A stretch of 15,327 bases of DNA from a bacterium (lineage in GTDB: Bacteria; KSB1; UBA2214): contig JAKQKF010000065.1 in NCBI GenBank assembly GCA_029560815.1, forward strand, positions 1 through 15,327. Direction: 5' to 3'. Positions 1 through 6,785 of this stretch are shown piece after piece. Each line of letters starts with the position of its first letter. Position 1 is the stretch's first letter. The notes below the pieces were generated by a model. It saw only the letters and a list, made by a program, of their open reading frames with translations, was not told the DNA's origin and did no database searches. The translations under genes were made by a program, and so were the position numbers.

Positions 1-249
1 GGAGATGGTCAGGTGCAGACGATCACCTGGCAGCGCGGCAGCGGCAATATCGTCATCGTCAGCCATGGTGAAGGTTTTTACACGGTTTATACCCATTTGG
101 AAGAGATCCGCGTCAGCCAGGATGATCCGGTGCGCCAGGGCCAGGTGATCGGCACCGTCGGCGAGTCGGGTTCGATCAATGGTCCGGTCCTCCATTTCCA
201 GATCTGGAAGAACACCCGCAACCTGGACCCCGAAGAGTGGCTGGGATGA
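1..249 (+). CDS. M23 (LytM) family murein peptidase, C-terminal part, 5' end outside window
   Basis: Open from base 1 in frame 1 with no start in view, so only about the last 82 residues are seen. They form the second half of a LytM/peptidase M23 domain, a zinc endopeptidase fold that cuts or regulates cutting of peptidoglycan cross-links outside the cytoplasmic membrane. Visible signatures are GNIVIVSHGEG, YTVYTHLEE, the turn VRQGQVIGTVGESG and the closing strand VLHFQIW, then a tail DPEEWLG like the end of EnvC/NlpD-type proteins. The histidines in YTHL and LHFQ match family metal or catalytic positions, unlike E. coli EnvC where they are lost, so this copy may be enzymatically active. The first zinc motif (HxxxD) would lie upstream and cannot be checked. 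An EnvC-like activator with an N-terminal coiled coil is the likeliest whole protein. holB starts 40 bases downstream. Confidence 0.88.
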   Translation, partial: GDGQVQTITWQRGSGNIVIVSHGEGFYTVYTHLEEIRVSQDDPVRQGQVIGTVGESGSINGPVLHFQIWKNTRNLDPEEWLG

Positions 250-289
250 GGCGCGGTATCATCCCTCTCATACGGCCTGAAAGAGATTC

Positions 290-1387
290 ATGAGTTTCGC
301 ACAGATCATCGGCCAGACCCGGCCGAAGGAGATCCTGGCGCGGGCGCTGCATACCGGGCGGATCCCCCATGCCTATCTGTTTGCCGGTCCAGCAGGCGTC
401 GGCAAGGAGGCGATGGCCATCGAGATGGCCAAGGCGCTCCTCTGCAGCAGCGGCGGTGACATCAAGCCCTGTGACAGCTGCAGCGCCTGCCGTCGCGCCG
501 GCCGTTTCGGCCATCCCGATTTCTTTTTTCTCTTCCCCATGCCCAAGAATGCGGCGGTCGAGGAGGAGCGCGAGGTGCTCGACAGCCTCGTCCGCGATCC
601 CTACATCCGCAAGCTGCCCTGGGCTGCGCCGACGATCGGCATTGAGCGCATCCGCGAGCTGCGGCGGGTGAGCAGTCTCAAGCCGCTCGAGGGGCGCCGC
701 GTCGTTATCATCGCCGAGGCGGACAAAATGACTCCCGAGGCGGCCAACGCCCTGCTCAAGATCCTCGAGGAGCCGCCGCCCGACATGCAGCTGATTCTGA
801 CCTCTTCGCGCGACGCCGGACTGCTGCCGACGATTGTTTCGCGCTGCCAGCGCGTTGATTTCAACCTCCTCACCAACGCCGAGGTCGCCTCCGCGCTGAT
901 GGAACGCAAGGGAGTTGCGCAGGATCAGGCGCGGCTGGTGGCGCGCATCGCCCAGGGCAATTACCGTCACGCCGCCGGGCTGCTCGAGGAGAACCTGCAG
1001 GAGCGCCGCAATCTGGTCATCGAGGCCATGCGTATCAGCCTGAAGGATGAGGGCACCCGGATCGAGTGGGCCGAGGGGGTGCTCGAGGAGTTGGACAAGC
1101 GCGAGCTGCGCGAATTTTTCTCCCTGATGCTGATCTGGTTCCGGGACGCGCTGGTGCTCACGGCCAATCCCGGAGCGGTCGCCAGCGACCAGCTTGTCAA
1201 TGTGGACCAGATCGAGGTGATGAACAAATTTGTCGCCGCTTTCAGCGAGATCCGCTTCGAGGCGATTTTCGCCGATCTGGAAAAATCGATAGAGATGCTC
1301 GACCGCAACGTGCATCCCACCCTGATTCTGGTGGTGCTGCTGGGGCGGCTGAACCTGAATTTAATACTCAAAGGCAGTTCGATATGA
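290..1387 (+). CDS. holB: DNA polymerase III delta' subunit (clamp loader)
   Basis: 365 residues. Delta' is the stator subunit of the clamp loader that opens the sliding clamp onto primed DNA. The AAA+ N-terminal half has a P-loop, GPAGVGKE (residues 33-40, K39); a zinc module with Cys 52, 61, 64 and 67 (C-x8-C-x2-C-x2-C); a Walker B region VVIIAEAD (138-145); the ANALLKILEEPP block; and the SRC motif (184-186), whose Arg acts in trans on a neighbouring ATPase subunit. The P-loop Thr/Ser is Glu and the Walker B DExx is AEAD. This suggests no ATP hydrolysis, as expected for delta' rather than for the DnaX motor, whose gene is longer. The C-terminal third is the helical collar domain. The start at 290 fits the family N-terminus, with a purine-rich stretch (GAAAGAGA) just upstream. 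The stop overlaps the ricT start (ATGA), implying coupled translation. Confidence 0.93.
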   Translation: MSFAQIIGQTRPKEILARALHTGRIPHAYLFAGPAGVGKEAMAIEMAKALLCSSGGDIKPCDSCSACRRAGRFGHPDFFFLFPMPKNAAVEEEREVLDSLVRDPYIRKLPWAAPTIGIERIRELRRVSSLKPLEGRRVVIIAEADKMTPEAANALLKILEEPPPDMQLILTSSRDAGLLPTIVSRCQRVDFNLLTNAEVASALMERKGVAQDQARLVARIAQGNYRHAAGLLEENLQERRNLVIEAMRISLKDEGTRIEWAEGVLEELDKRELREFFSLMLIWFRDALVLTANPGAVASDQLVNVDQIEVMNKFVAAFSEIRFEAIFADLEKSIEMLDRNVHPTLILVVLLGRLNLNLILKGSSI

Positions 1388-2202
1388 TGGTTGAGATCGT
1401 TTTCAAGGGGGAGCGCAAGGATATCTATGCCAATCCCCAGGAATTTCCCTTCAAGATCGGCGACTATGCCATCGTGGAGGCCGAAAAGGGGGAGGATCTG
1501 GGCATTGTCAATCAGCTCGGTTCGGTGCTCGAGCGCAAAAAGAGCGATGCTGTGCTGCGCAACATCCTGCGCAAACCGACCCCGCGCGACCTGGATCACT
1601 ATCGCCAGAACCGGATCAAGGAGTTCGAGGCCTATCAGATCTGCCGCAAGCGGATCGCCGAAACCGGGCTCGAGATGAAGCTGGTGGATGTCGAATACCA
1701 GTTCGACAACAACAAGGTGACTTTTTACTTCACCGCAGAGAAGCGGGTTGATTTCCGTGAGCTGGTGAAATACCTGGCCGGCCTTTTCAAGGTGCGCATC
1801 GAGCTGCGCCAGATCGGGGTGCGCGACGAGGCCAAGCGGGTGGGCGGCTACGGGACCTGCGGCCGCAAGCTCTGCTGCACCACCTTTCTGAAAGAGTTCG
1901 AACCGATCACAACCCAGTGCGCCAAGGAGCAGAACCTGCCCCTCAATCCGCAAAAGCTCTCCGGACTATGCGGCCGCCTGCTCTGCTGTCTGATGTATGA
2001 GCGCGATTTCTACCGGCGCCAGATGTCCCGGCTGCCGCGGGTTGACTCCCGTTTCCAGACCCCGCTGGGCGAGGGAAGGGTCACCCACGTGGATGTCTTT
2101 AACGAACGCATCACCCTCTTTTTTTCGCCGGAGAAGCAGGAGAGTTTCGATATGGCGGAGATGGAAAATTTTACCCTGATCTCCGCACCTGAATCTAATT
2201 AG
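1384..2202 (+). CDS. ricT: PSP1-domain protein, RicT/YaaT family
   Basis: 272 residues. PSP1-family proteins include B. subtilis RicT (YaaT), which joins RicA and RicF in an iron-sulfur complex that stimulates RNase Y-dependent mRNA processing and affects sporulation and biofilm decisions. This copy has the family core FEAYQICRKRI, then RVDFRELVKYLAGLFK, then two cysteine clusters, GTCGRKLCC (Cys 159, 164, 165) and GLCGRLLCC (Cys 196, 201, 202), plus Cys179. These are candidate iron-sulfur ligands. The frame is open upstream, but the start is placed at the ATG overlapping the holB stop (ATGA). The next codon is also ATG, so the protein may begin one residue later. Adjacency to holB is also found in Firmicutes, which supports the call. 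The function outside Firmicutes is inferred. RicA or RicF partners are not in the window. Confidence 0.9.
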   Translation: MMVEIVFKGERKDIYANPQEFPFKIGDYAIVEAEKGEDLGIVNQLGSVLERKKSDAVLRNILRKPTPRDLDHYRQNRIKEFEAYQICRKRIAETGLEMKLVDVEYQFDNNKVTFYFTAEKRVDFRELVKYLAGLFKVRIELRQIGVRDEAKRVGGYGTCGRKLCCTTFLKEFEPITTQCAKEQNLPLNPQKLSGLCGRLLCCLMYERDFYRRQMSRLPRVDSRFQTPLGEGRVTHVDVFNERITLFFSPEKQESFDMAEMENFTLISAPESN

Positions 2203-2214
2203 GGAGCACGGCCC

Positions 2215-2226
2215 CTGCGGCCGCAG
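2215..2226. repeat. Perfect 12-bp palindrome in the ricT-metG spacer
   Basis: CTGCGGCCGCAG reads the same on both strands and lies 13 bases after the ricT stop. It could be a protein-binding dyad or a GC-rich hairpin. No T run follows, so it is not a standard intrinsic terminator. The rest of the spacer to the metG promoter is GC-rich and shows nothing else. Confidence 0.35.
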
Positions 2227-2265
2227 CCCCGTCGAACCACGCCGGGCGCGCACGCGCACCGGCTA

Positions 2266-2274
2266 TGCTATAAT
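2266..2274 (+). promoter_or_regulatory. Extended -10 promoter element ahead of metG
   Basis: TGCTATAAT is a perfect extended -10 (TGn plus TATAAT) inside an otherwise very GC-rich spacer. There is no clear -35, which extended -10 promoters often lack. Transcription would begin near 2281. That is downstream of the first possible metG ATG (2278), so the element supports translation from the second ATG at 2299. The flanking ATAATATTAT is itself a palindrome. The site is inferred from sequence only. Confidence 0.5.
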
Positions 2275-2298
2275 ATTATGGAAGAGAGAACGACCAGA

Positions 2299-4464
2299 AT
2301 GAGCCAAGAGCAGCAAAAGGAATACAAGCGGCTGCTGGTGACCAGCGCCTTGCCCTATGCCAACGGGCCGATCCATCTCGGCCACCTCGCCGGGGCCTAT
2401 CTGCCCGCGGATGTCTATGTGCGCTACCAGCGCCTCAAAAAGCGGGATGTAGTCTATATCTGCGGCACCGACGAGCACGGCGTGCCCATCGCCATCGCCG
2501 CCGAAAAGGCGGGGGTGACTCCGCAGGAGATCGTCGACAAATACTGGGCCGATCATTACGACACCTTTACCCGTTTCGGAATGAGCTTCGACCATTTTTC
2601 GCGCACTTCGGCGCCGATGCAGCACCGGACCGCGGCCGATTTTTTCAAGGTCATCCATGAAAAGGGCTTTCTGGTCGAGCGCGCGATAGAGCAGTTTTAC
2701 TGCGCCAGCTGCAGCCGCTTCCTCGCCGACCGTTTTGTCGAGGGCGAGTGCCCGCGCTGCCACCATGCCGGAGCGCGCGGGGATCAGTGCGAGTCCTGCG
2801 GCAGCTCGCTCGAGCAGACCGAGCTGATCAATCCCTACTGTAAGGTGTGCGGCAGCACGCCGGTGCTGCGTCAGACCAAACACCTCTTCCTCAAGCTCAA
2901 CGAATTCCAGCCCCAGCTGGAGGAGTGGCTGGAGGATAAAAAGGAGTGGAAGGAGAACGTCCTCAACTATGTGCGCGGCTGGTTTCAGGAGGGGTTGGGC
3001 GAGCGCGCGGTGACCCGCGATCTGAGCTGGGGCATCAAGGTGCCGGTGCCGGGCTATGAGGAGAAGGTGATCTATGTCTGGTTTGAGGCGCCGATCGGCT
3101 ACATCTCGGCGACCAAAGAGTGGGCGGAAAAAACCGGCAGGCCCGAAGCCTGGAAGGAGTACTGGCTCGAGCCCGACACCAAGCTGGTCCATTTCATCGG
3201 CAAGGACAACATCGTCTTTCATGCCGTGATCTGGCCTGCGATGCTGATGGGTCACGGCGGATACATCCTGCCCGCGGATATCCCGGCCAACGAGTTTCTC
3301 AATCTGCAGGGTGAAAAGCTCAGCACCAGCCGCAACTATGCGGTCTGGCTCGGCGACTATCTTGACAAATTCCCGGCCGATCCCTTGCGTTACTACCTGG
3401 CGGTCAATGCCCCCGAGACCAGGGATGCCGATTTCATCTGGGAGGATTTCCAGGGGCGCAACAACAGCGAACTGGCCGACATCCTCGGCAACTTTATCAA
3501 CCGCACCCTCACTTTTGCGCGCAAGCAGTTCGGCGGAAGCGTGCCCGCATGCGGGCCGCTCGACGCACTGGATGAGCAGATGGTGAAGACTTTGGCCGAA
3601 GCGCCCGAAAAAATCGGCGCACTGCTGGAACGCTATGAACTGCGTAAAGCGGCCGCGGCGTTGATCGATATCGCCCGTTTCGCCAACAAGTATTTCAACG
3701 ATCAGGAGCCCTGGCGCACGGCGCGGGAGAACCGCGACAAGTGCGCGTCGACCATTCACCTCGCCATTCAGGCCTGCCAGACCCTGGCGGTGTTGATGGA
3801 GCCCATCCTCCCCTTCTCGGCCGGGAAAGTCTGGGCCATGCTCGGCAATCCGGGCAGCGTCCATGACCAGGCCTGGGACGGCTGCGGCGGCCGCCATCTG
3901 GCTGCAGGGCACACCCTGGGACAGGAGCAGATCCTCTTCACCAAGATCGAGGAGAGCCAGATCCGTCCGGAGGTGGAGCGGCTGCGCTCGATCTCTGAGG
4001 CTCTCAAGGCCGCGGCGGCCGGGGTTGAAGCCCCGGCGGGTGCGGCTGCATCCGCGCCCTCCGGAAGCGCACTCACCGCAGCCGATGCGGTCAAACCGGC
4101 GGCGGAGCCGGCTCCCGCCGGACCACCTGCGGAAAAACCGCGCATCACCTACGATGAGTTCGCCAAAGTGGATCTGCGCGTGGCCAGGGTGCTCAAGGCG
4201 GAAAAAGTCGAAAAGGCGGACAAGCTGCTGCGTCTCGAGCTGGAGGTGGGCAGCGAGACCCGGCAGATCGTCGCCGGGGTGGCCAGGCACTACGCCCCGG
4301 AGGCGCTGGTCGGTAAAAACATCATCATCGTCGCCAACCTGCAGCCGGCGGTGATTCGCGGTATCGAGTCCAACGGCATGCTGCTCGCCGCCGAGGACAG
4401 CCAGGGGCGGATGGCTATTCTCTCGCCGCAGGGGGAGATCGATGCGGGCGCGAAGGTGAAATGA
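2299..4464 (+). CDS. metG: Methionyl-tRNA synthetase with C-terminal tRNA-binding domain
   Basis: 721 residues from this start. It charges tRNA-Met with methionine at the expense of ATP, in the cytoplasm. The Rossmann fold opens with TSALPYANG and the HIGH-box variant HLGH (residues 26-29). A four-CxxC zinc-knuckle insert (CASC, CPRC, CESC, CKVC) spans about 135-184. The KMSKS variant KLSTS is at 340-344, followed by an alpha-helical anticodon-binding domain to about 560. An Ala/Pro-rich linker (about 565-613) leads to a Trbp111/EMAP-II-like OB-fold domain (about 616-721), which binds tRNA and usually drives dimerisation. An in-frame ATG lies at 2278, but it sits on or before the predicted transcription start. 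The ATG at 2299 has GGAAGAGAG about 10 bases upstream and is preferred. The stop overlaps the tatD start (ATGA), so the two are probably co-translated. Confidence 0.97.
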   Translation: MSQEQQKEYKRLLVTSALPYANGPIHLGHLAGAYLPADVYVRYQRLKKRDVVYICGTDEHGVPIAIAAEKAGVTPQEIVDKYWADHYDTFTRFGMSFDHFSRTSAPMQHRTAADFFKVIHEKGFLVERAIEQFYCASCSRFLADRFVEGECPRCHHAGARGDQCESCGSSLEQTELINPYCKVCGSTPVLRQTKHLFLKLNEFQPQLEEWLEDKKEWKENVLNYVRGWFQEGLGERAVTRDLSWGIKVPVPGYEEKVIYVWFEAPIGYISATKEWAEKTGRPEAWKEYWLEPDTKLVHFIGKDNIVFHAVIWPAMLMGHGGYILPADIPANEFLNLQGEKLSTSRNYAVWLGDYLDKFPADPLRYYLAVNAPETRDADFIWEDFQGRNNSELADILGNFINRTLTFARKQFGGSVPACGPLDALDEQMVKTLAEAPEKIGALLERYELRKAAAALIDIARFANKYFNDQEPWRTARENRDKCASTIHLAIQACQTLAVLMEPILPFSAGKVWAMLGNPGSVHDQAWDGCGGRHLAAGHTLGQEQILFTKIEESQIRPEVERLRSISEALKAAAAGVEAPAGAAASAPSGSALTAADAVKPAAEPAPAGPPAEKPRITYDEFAKVDLRVARVLKAEKVEKADKLLRLELEVGSETRQIVAGVARHYAPEALVGKNIIIVANLQPAVIRGIESNGMLLAAEDSQGRMAILSPQGEIDAGAKVK

Positions 4465-5240
4465 GCGCCTGGCTTGTCGACACCCACGCCCATCTCGATT
4501 TCGACCAGTTCGACGCTGACCGCGAGGAGGTGCTTGACCGCGCTGAGATGAACGGGGTGCGGCAGATCGTCACCATCGGCATCGACCTCGCCACCAGCCG
4601 CAGGAGCGTGGAGCTGGCGGAAAAGTATGCCATGGTCTTTGCGGCGGTGGGGATCCACCCCCACGATGTCGCCAAGGCCGGTGCGGAGGATCTCGACGAG
4701 ATCGCGGCTCTGCTGGAGCACCCCAGGGTGGTCGCCCTCGGCGAGGTCGGACTTGATTTCTATTACAACTATTCCCCCGAAGAGGTCCAGCGCAAGTATC
4801 TGCGCCTCTTTCTGGACTGGTCGCTGACGGGGGACAAACCCCTGATCATTCATACCCGCCAGGCCGACGAGGCGATTGTGACGCTCCTGCGCGAGCGCAG
4901 CCGCGCCGGCTGGCGCGGGGTCTTTCACTGCTTTTCCGGGGATGCCCGGATGGCGGAAAAGGTGCTCGAGCTGGGTTTTCACATCTCCTTCACCGGCAAT
5001 ATCACTTTTAAAAATTCCACCTCCGCTGCGGTGATGCGCGAGGTGCCGCTGGAGCGGCTGATGGTCGAGACCGACTGCCCCTTCATGGCGCCGGTGCCGC
5101 ACCGCGGCCGGCGCAATGAGCCCGCCTATGTCCAGCTGGTAGCGCAAAAGGTCGCCGAGGTGAAGGGGATCTCTTTTCAGGCCGTGGCGGAGCGGACCAC
5201 CGCCAATGCGCGCGAGCTGTTTCAGCTGCCCGATCCGTGA
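4461..5240 (+). CDS. tatD: TatD-family metal-dependent deoxyribonuclease/hydrolase
   Basis: 259 residues, close to the usual family length of about 260. TatD/YcfH enzymes are TIM-barrel metallohydrolases. Studied members act as 3'-5' exonucleases on DNA and RNA, and some remove D-amino acids from tRNA. All expected metal ligands are visible: DTHAHLD at the N-terminus (H9, H11), GEVGLDFY (E95), IHTR (H131), HCFSG (H156) and VETDCP (D205). The segment PHRGRRNEP is the substrate-side loop typical of the family. The start is fixed by the ATGA overlap with metG, a gene pairing seen in many bacteria. Which of the several YcfH/YjjV/TatD paralogues it matches cannot be decided from sequence alone, so the symbol is a family label. 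Confidence 0.93.
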   Translation: MSAWLVDTHAHLDFDQFDADREEVLDRAEMNGVRQIVTIGIDLATSRRSVELAEKYAMVFAAVGIHPHDVAKAGAEDLDEIAALLEHPRVVALGEVGLDFYYNYSPEEVQRKYLRLFLDWSLTGDKPLIIHTRQADEAIVTLLRERSRAGWRGVFHCFSGDARMAEKVLELGFHISFTGNITFKNSTSAAVMREVPLERLMVETDCPFMAPVPHRGRRNEPAYVQLVAQKVAEVKGISFQAVAERTTANARELFQLPDP

Positions 5241-5245
5241 GCGGG

Positions 5246-5261
5246 CAGGTGTAAAAACCTG
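5246..5261 (+). other. Small hairpin between tatD and the kelch gene
   Basis: CAGGT (5246-5250) pairs with ACCTG (5257-5261) around a GTAAAA loop, five bases after the tatD stop. There is no T tract afterwards, so it is at best a weak RNA 3'-end stabiliser. The remainder of this 66-base gap holds an AAAGAGGAG ribosome binding site for the next gene and no promoter I can support. Confidence 0.25.
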
Positions 5262-5306
5262 TTCAAATCCATCAGAAACCAGGACAAAGAGGAGATGAGG
5301 ACAAGG

Positions 5307-6764
5307 ATGAAACGGAGCAGTGCCTTTTTGTTGGCGGCCTTCCTGCTGGCTGCTTTCGTTTTCTGCGTGCTGCATGACACCCTGGCTCAGATCATTTACA
5401 AGCCCGAAAACTTTTGGGAGTACAGCATCACCCGTTTTAAGGAGGGGGGCGATGATGTCGACATCATGATCGGCGGCTTCAGGACGAAAGAGTTCCGCTA
5501 CGTTGACATCGACGGTCTGGCCCATTACAAAATCACTAAAATTGACCGCTCGGATGAGATCTGGAAATGGAACCGCGACACCGGTGAATGGGTCCAGCTC
5601 AAGCCCTATGACGAGACCTGGTTGAAGGTGCCGCCCATGGCCGGTCATCAGGCCCTGCAGAACAAGCTCGACGGTTTTATCTACTGCTTCGGCGGCCGCA
5701 GCGCCAACGGCGACAGCGCCGTCTACATGCTCAATTTGAAAACGGGACAGTGGCGCCAGCTCGCTTTCCACCCTTTTTTCGACCATGAGAAGATGGCTGC
5801 CGCGGCGGATTTTTCGCCCTTTTCCGCCGGCGGCAAGGAGATGACCGGCAGGGCCGTTTTCCACGGCGGGATCAACAATGACGGCGTCCTCTCCAACATG
5901 CTCTATCAGGCGGATATCGCCGAGGAGGAGATCTTTTTCACGGCCAAGGAGACGCCGCGGGCCCTTTACGGGCACGCGGCCATCTATGACAAGGGCGCCG
6001 ATACCTGGCACTTCTGGGGCGGCCAGAACGAGAACGGCATCAATTACGAGAACTATCAGTACAATCCCCAAACCGGATTCGGCTGGGGGCCGCCCATCCA
6101 GGGGCCCTTTGTCATGCCGCGCGCCTCGGCGGCCACGCTCACTGACGGCGGCACCCTGTTTGCCTGGGGCGGCAAGGGCTACACCTTTCTGCAAAAAGGC
6201 GGCGCCGCGACCGGAGAGGAAATCCGCGGCGATCTGGTCTCGATCACGGCTCGCGACGGTCAGCTCTACAGCCGCGTGATTGCAGCCGGGCTGCCGCCGG
6301 TCTCGCACGCCGCGCTCTCGATGGATATCTCCAACGGGGATACCCTCTTTTACGTTGCAGGCGGCATCTCCACCATCTGGACCGAAGGGGATACCTCCAT
6401 CAGCGATGCCTGCTACCGCTACAATATGACCCAAAAATCGGTGCAGCAGTACGACACCACCACCGCGCAGTGGGGCGCACTGCAGACCAGCGTCGCAGCG
6501 GAGCGCTTTCCGGTCTCTCCGGAACTGCGCCTGAGCGTACCGGTCTGGCCCAATCCCGCCAACGGCACACTCTCCTTTGCTCTCGAAAAGGGGATTACAG
6601 CCCGGTCGGTTAAAGTCTATAACGAGCTCGGCCAGCTGGTGCTGCAGCTGAGCCATCCCCGGGAGCAGCGCATCGATCTGACGCGTCATCCCTCCGGGCT
6701 CTACTTTCTGCGCGTCGACACGGAGACCAAACCCTATTTTGCCAAGTTTCTGCTTAAAAAATAA
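5307..6764 (+). CDS. Secreted kelch-repeat beta-propeller protein with type IX secretion sorting domain
   Basis: 485 residues from this start. The N-terminus is a signal peptide: MKRSS, a hydrophobic run, then a likely cut near DTLA-Q (about residue 28). The body carries kelch-type blades recognised by hydrophobic-Gly-Gly pairs: CFGG (127-130), FHGG (185-188), WGG (237-239), WGG (287-289) and VAGG (350-353). These come with blade motifs such as GHAAIYDKGADTWHFWGG and NLKTGQW. The last 75 residues, from VPVWPNPANG through VKVYNELGQLV to GLYFLRVDT and FLLKK, match the Por/T9SS type A sorting domain, which routes proteins across the outer membrane and is normally cleaved off. The substrate or partner is unknown, because kelch propellers bind many ligands. 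An in-frame ATG at 5295 abuts the AGAGGAG site, so 5307 gives better spacing. The gene lies 21 bases before the antiporter gene and may be co-transcribed with it. Confidence 0.85.
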   Translation: MKRSSAFLLAAFLLAAFVFCVLHDTLAQIIYKPENFWEYSITRFKEGGDDVDIMIGGFRTKEFRYVDIDGLAHYKITKIDRSDEIWKWNRDTGEWVQLKPYDETWLKVPPMAGHQALQNKLDGFIYCFGGRSANGDSAVYMLNLKTGQWRQLAFHPFFDHEKMAAAADFSPFSAGGKEMTGRAVFHGGINNDGVLSNMLYQADIAEEEIFFTAKETPRALYGHAAIYDKGADTWHFWGGQNENGINYENYQYNPQTGFGWGPPIQGPFVMPRASAATLTDGGTLFAWGGKGYTFLQKGGAATGEEIRGDLVSITARDGQLYSRVIAAGLPPVSHAALSMDISNGDTLFYVAGGISTIWTEGDTSISDACYRYNMTQKSVQQYDTTTAQWGALQTSVAAERFPVSPELRLSVPVWPNPANGTLSFALEKGITARSVKVYNELGQLVLQLSHPREQRIDLTRHPSGLYFLRVDTETKPYFAKFLLKK

Positions 6765-6785
6765 CGCGATTCCGGGCTGCCGGTC

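Noticed and set aside
176..1315. Long open frames on the - strand opposite holB, and similar ones at 2263-4290, 4290-7127, 7167-8360, 9517-10737 and 11972-13252
   Set aside because: Each lies antisense to a well-recognised gene in GC-rich DNA, where long shadow frames are common. None shows a family motif or ribosome binding site.
2211..2230. Intrinsic terminator after ricT
   Set aside because: The palindrome could fold, but no T tract follows it.
3330..3350. KLSTS in MetRS as a damaged KMSKS active site
   Set aside because: This form with a following SRN is a known variant in Bacteroidetes-type MetRS, and the rest of the enzyme is intact.
5257..5285. GTTCAAATCC followed by AAACCA, resembling the T-loop and CCA end of a tRNA
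   Set aside because: The flanking five-base arms do not pair, and no anticodon or D arm precedes it, because the upstream bases are tatD.
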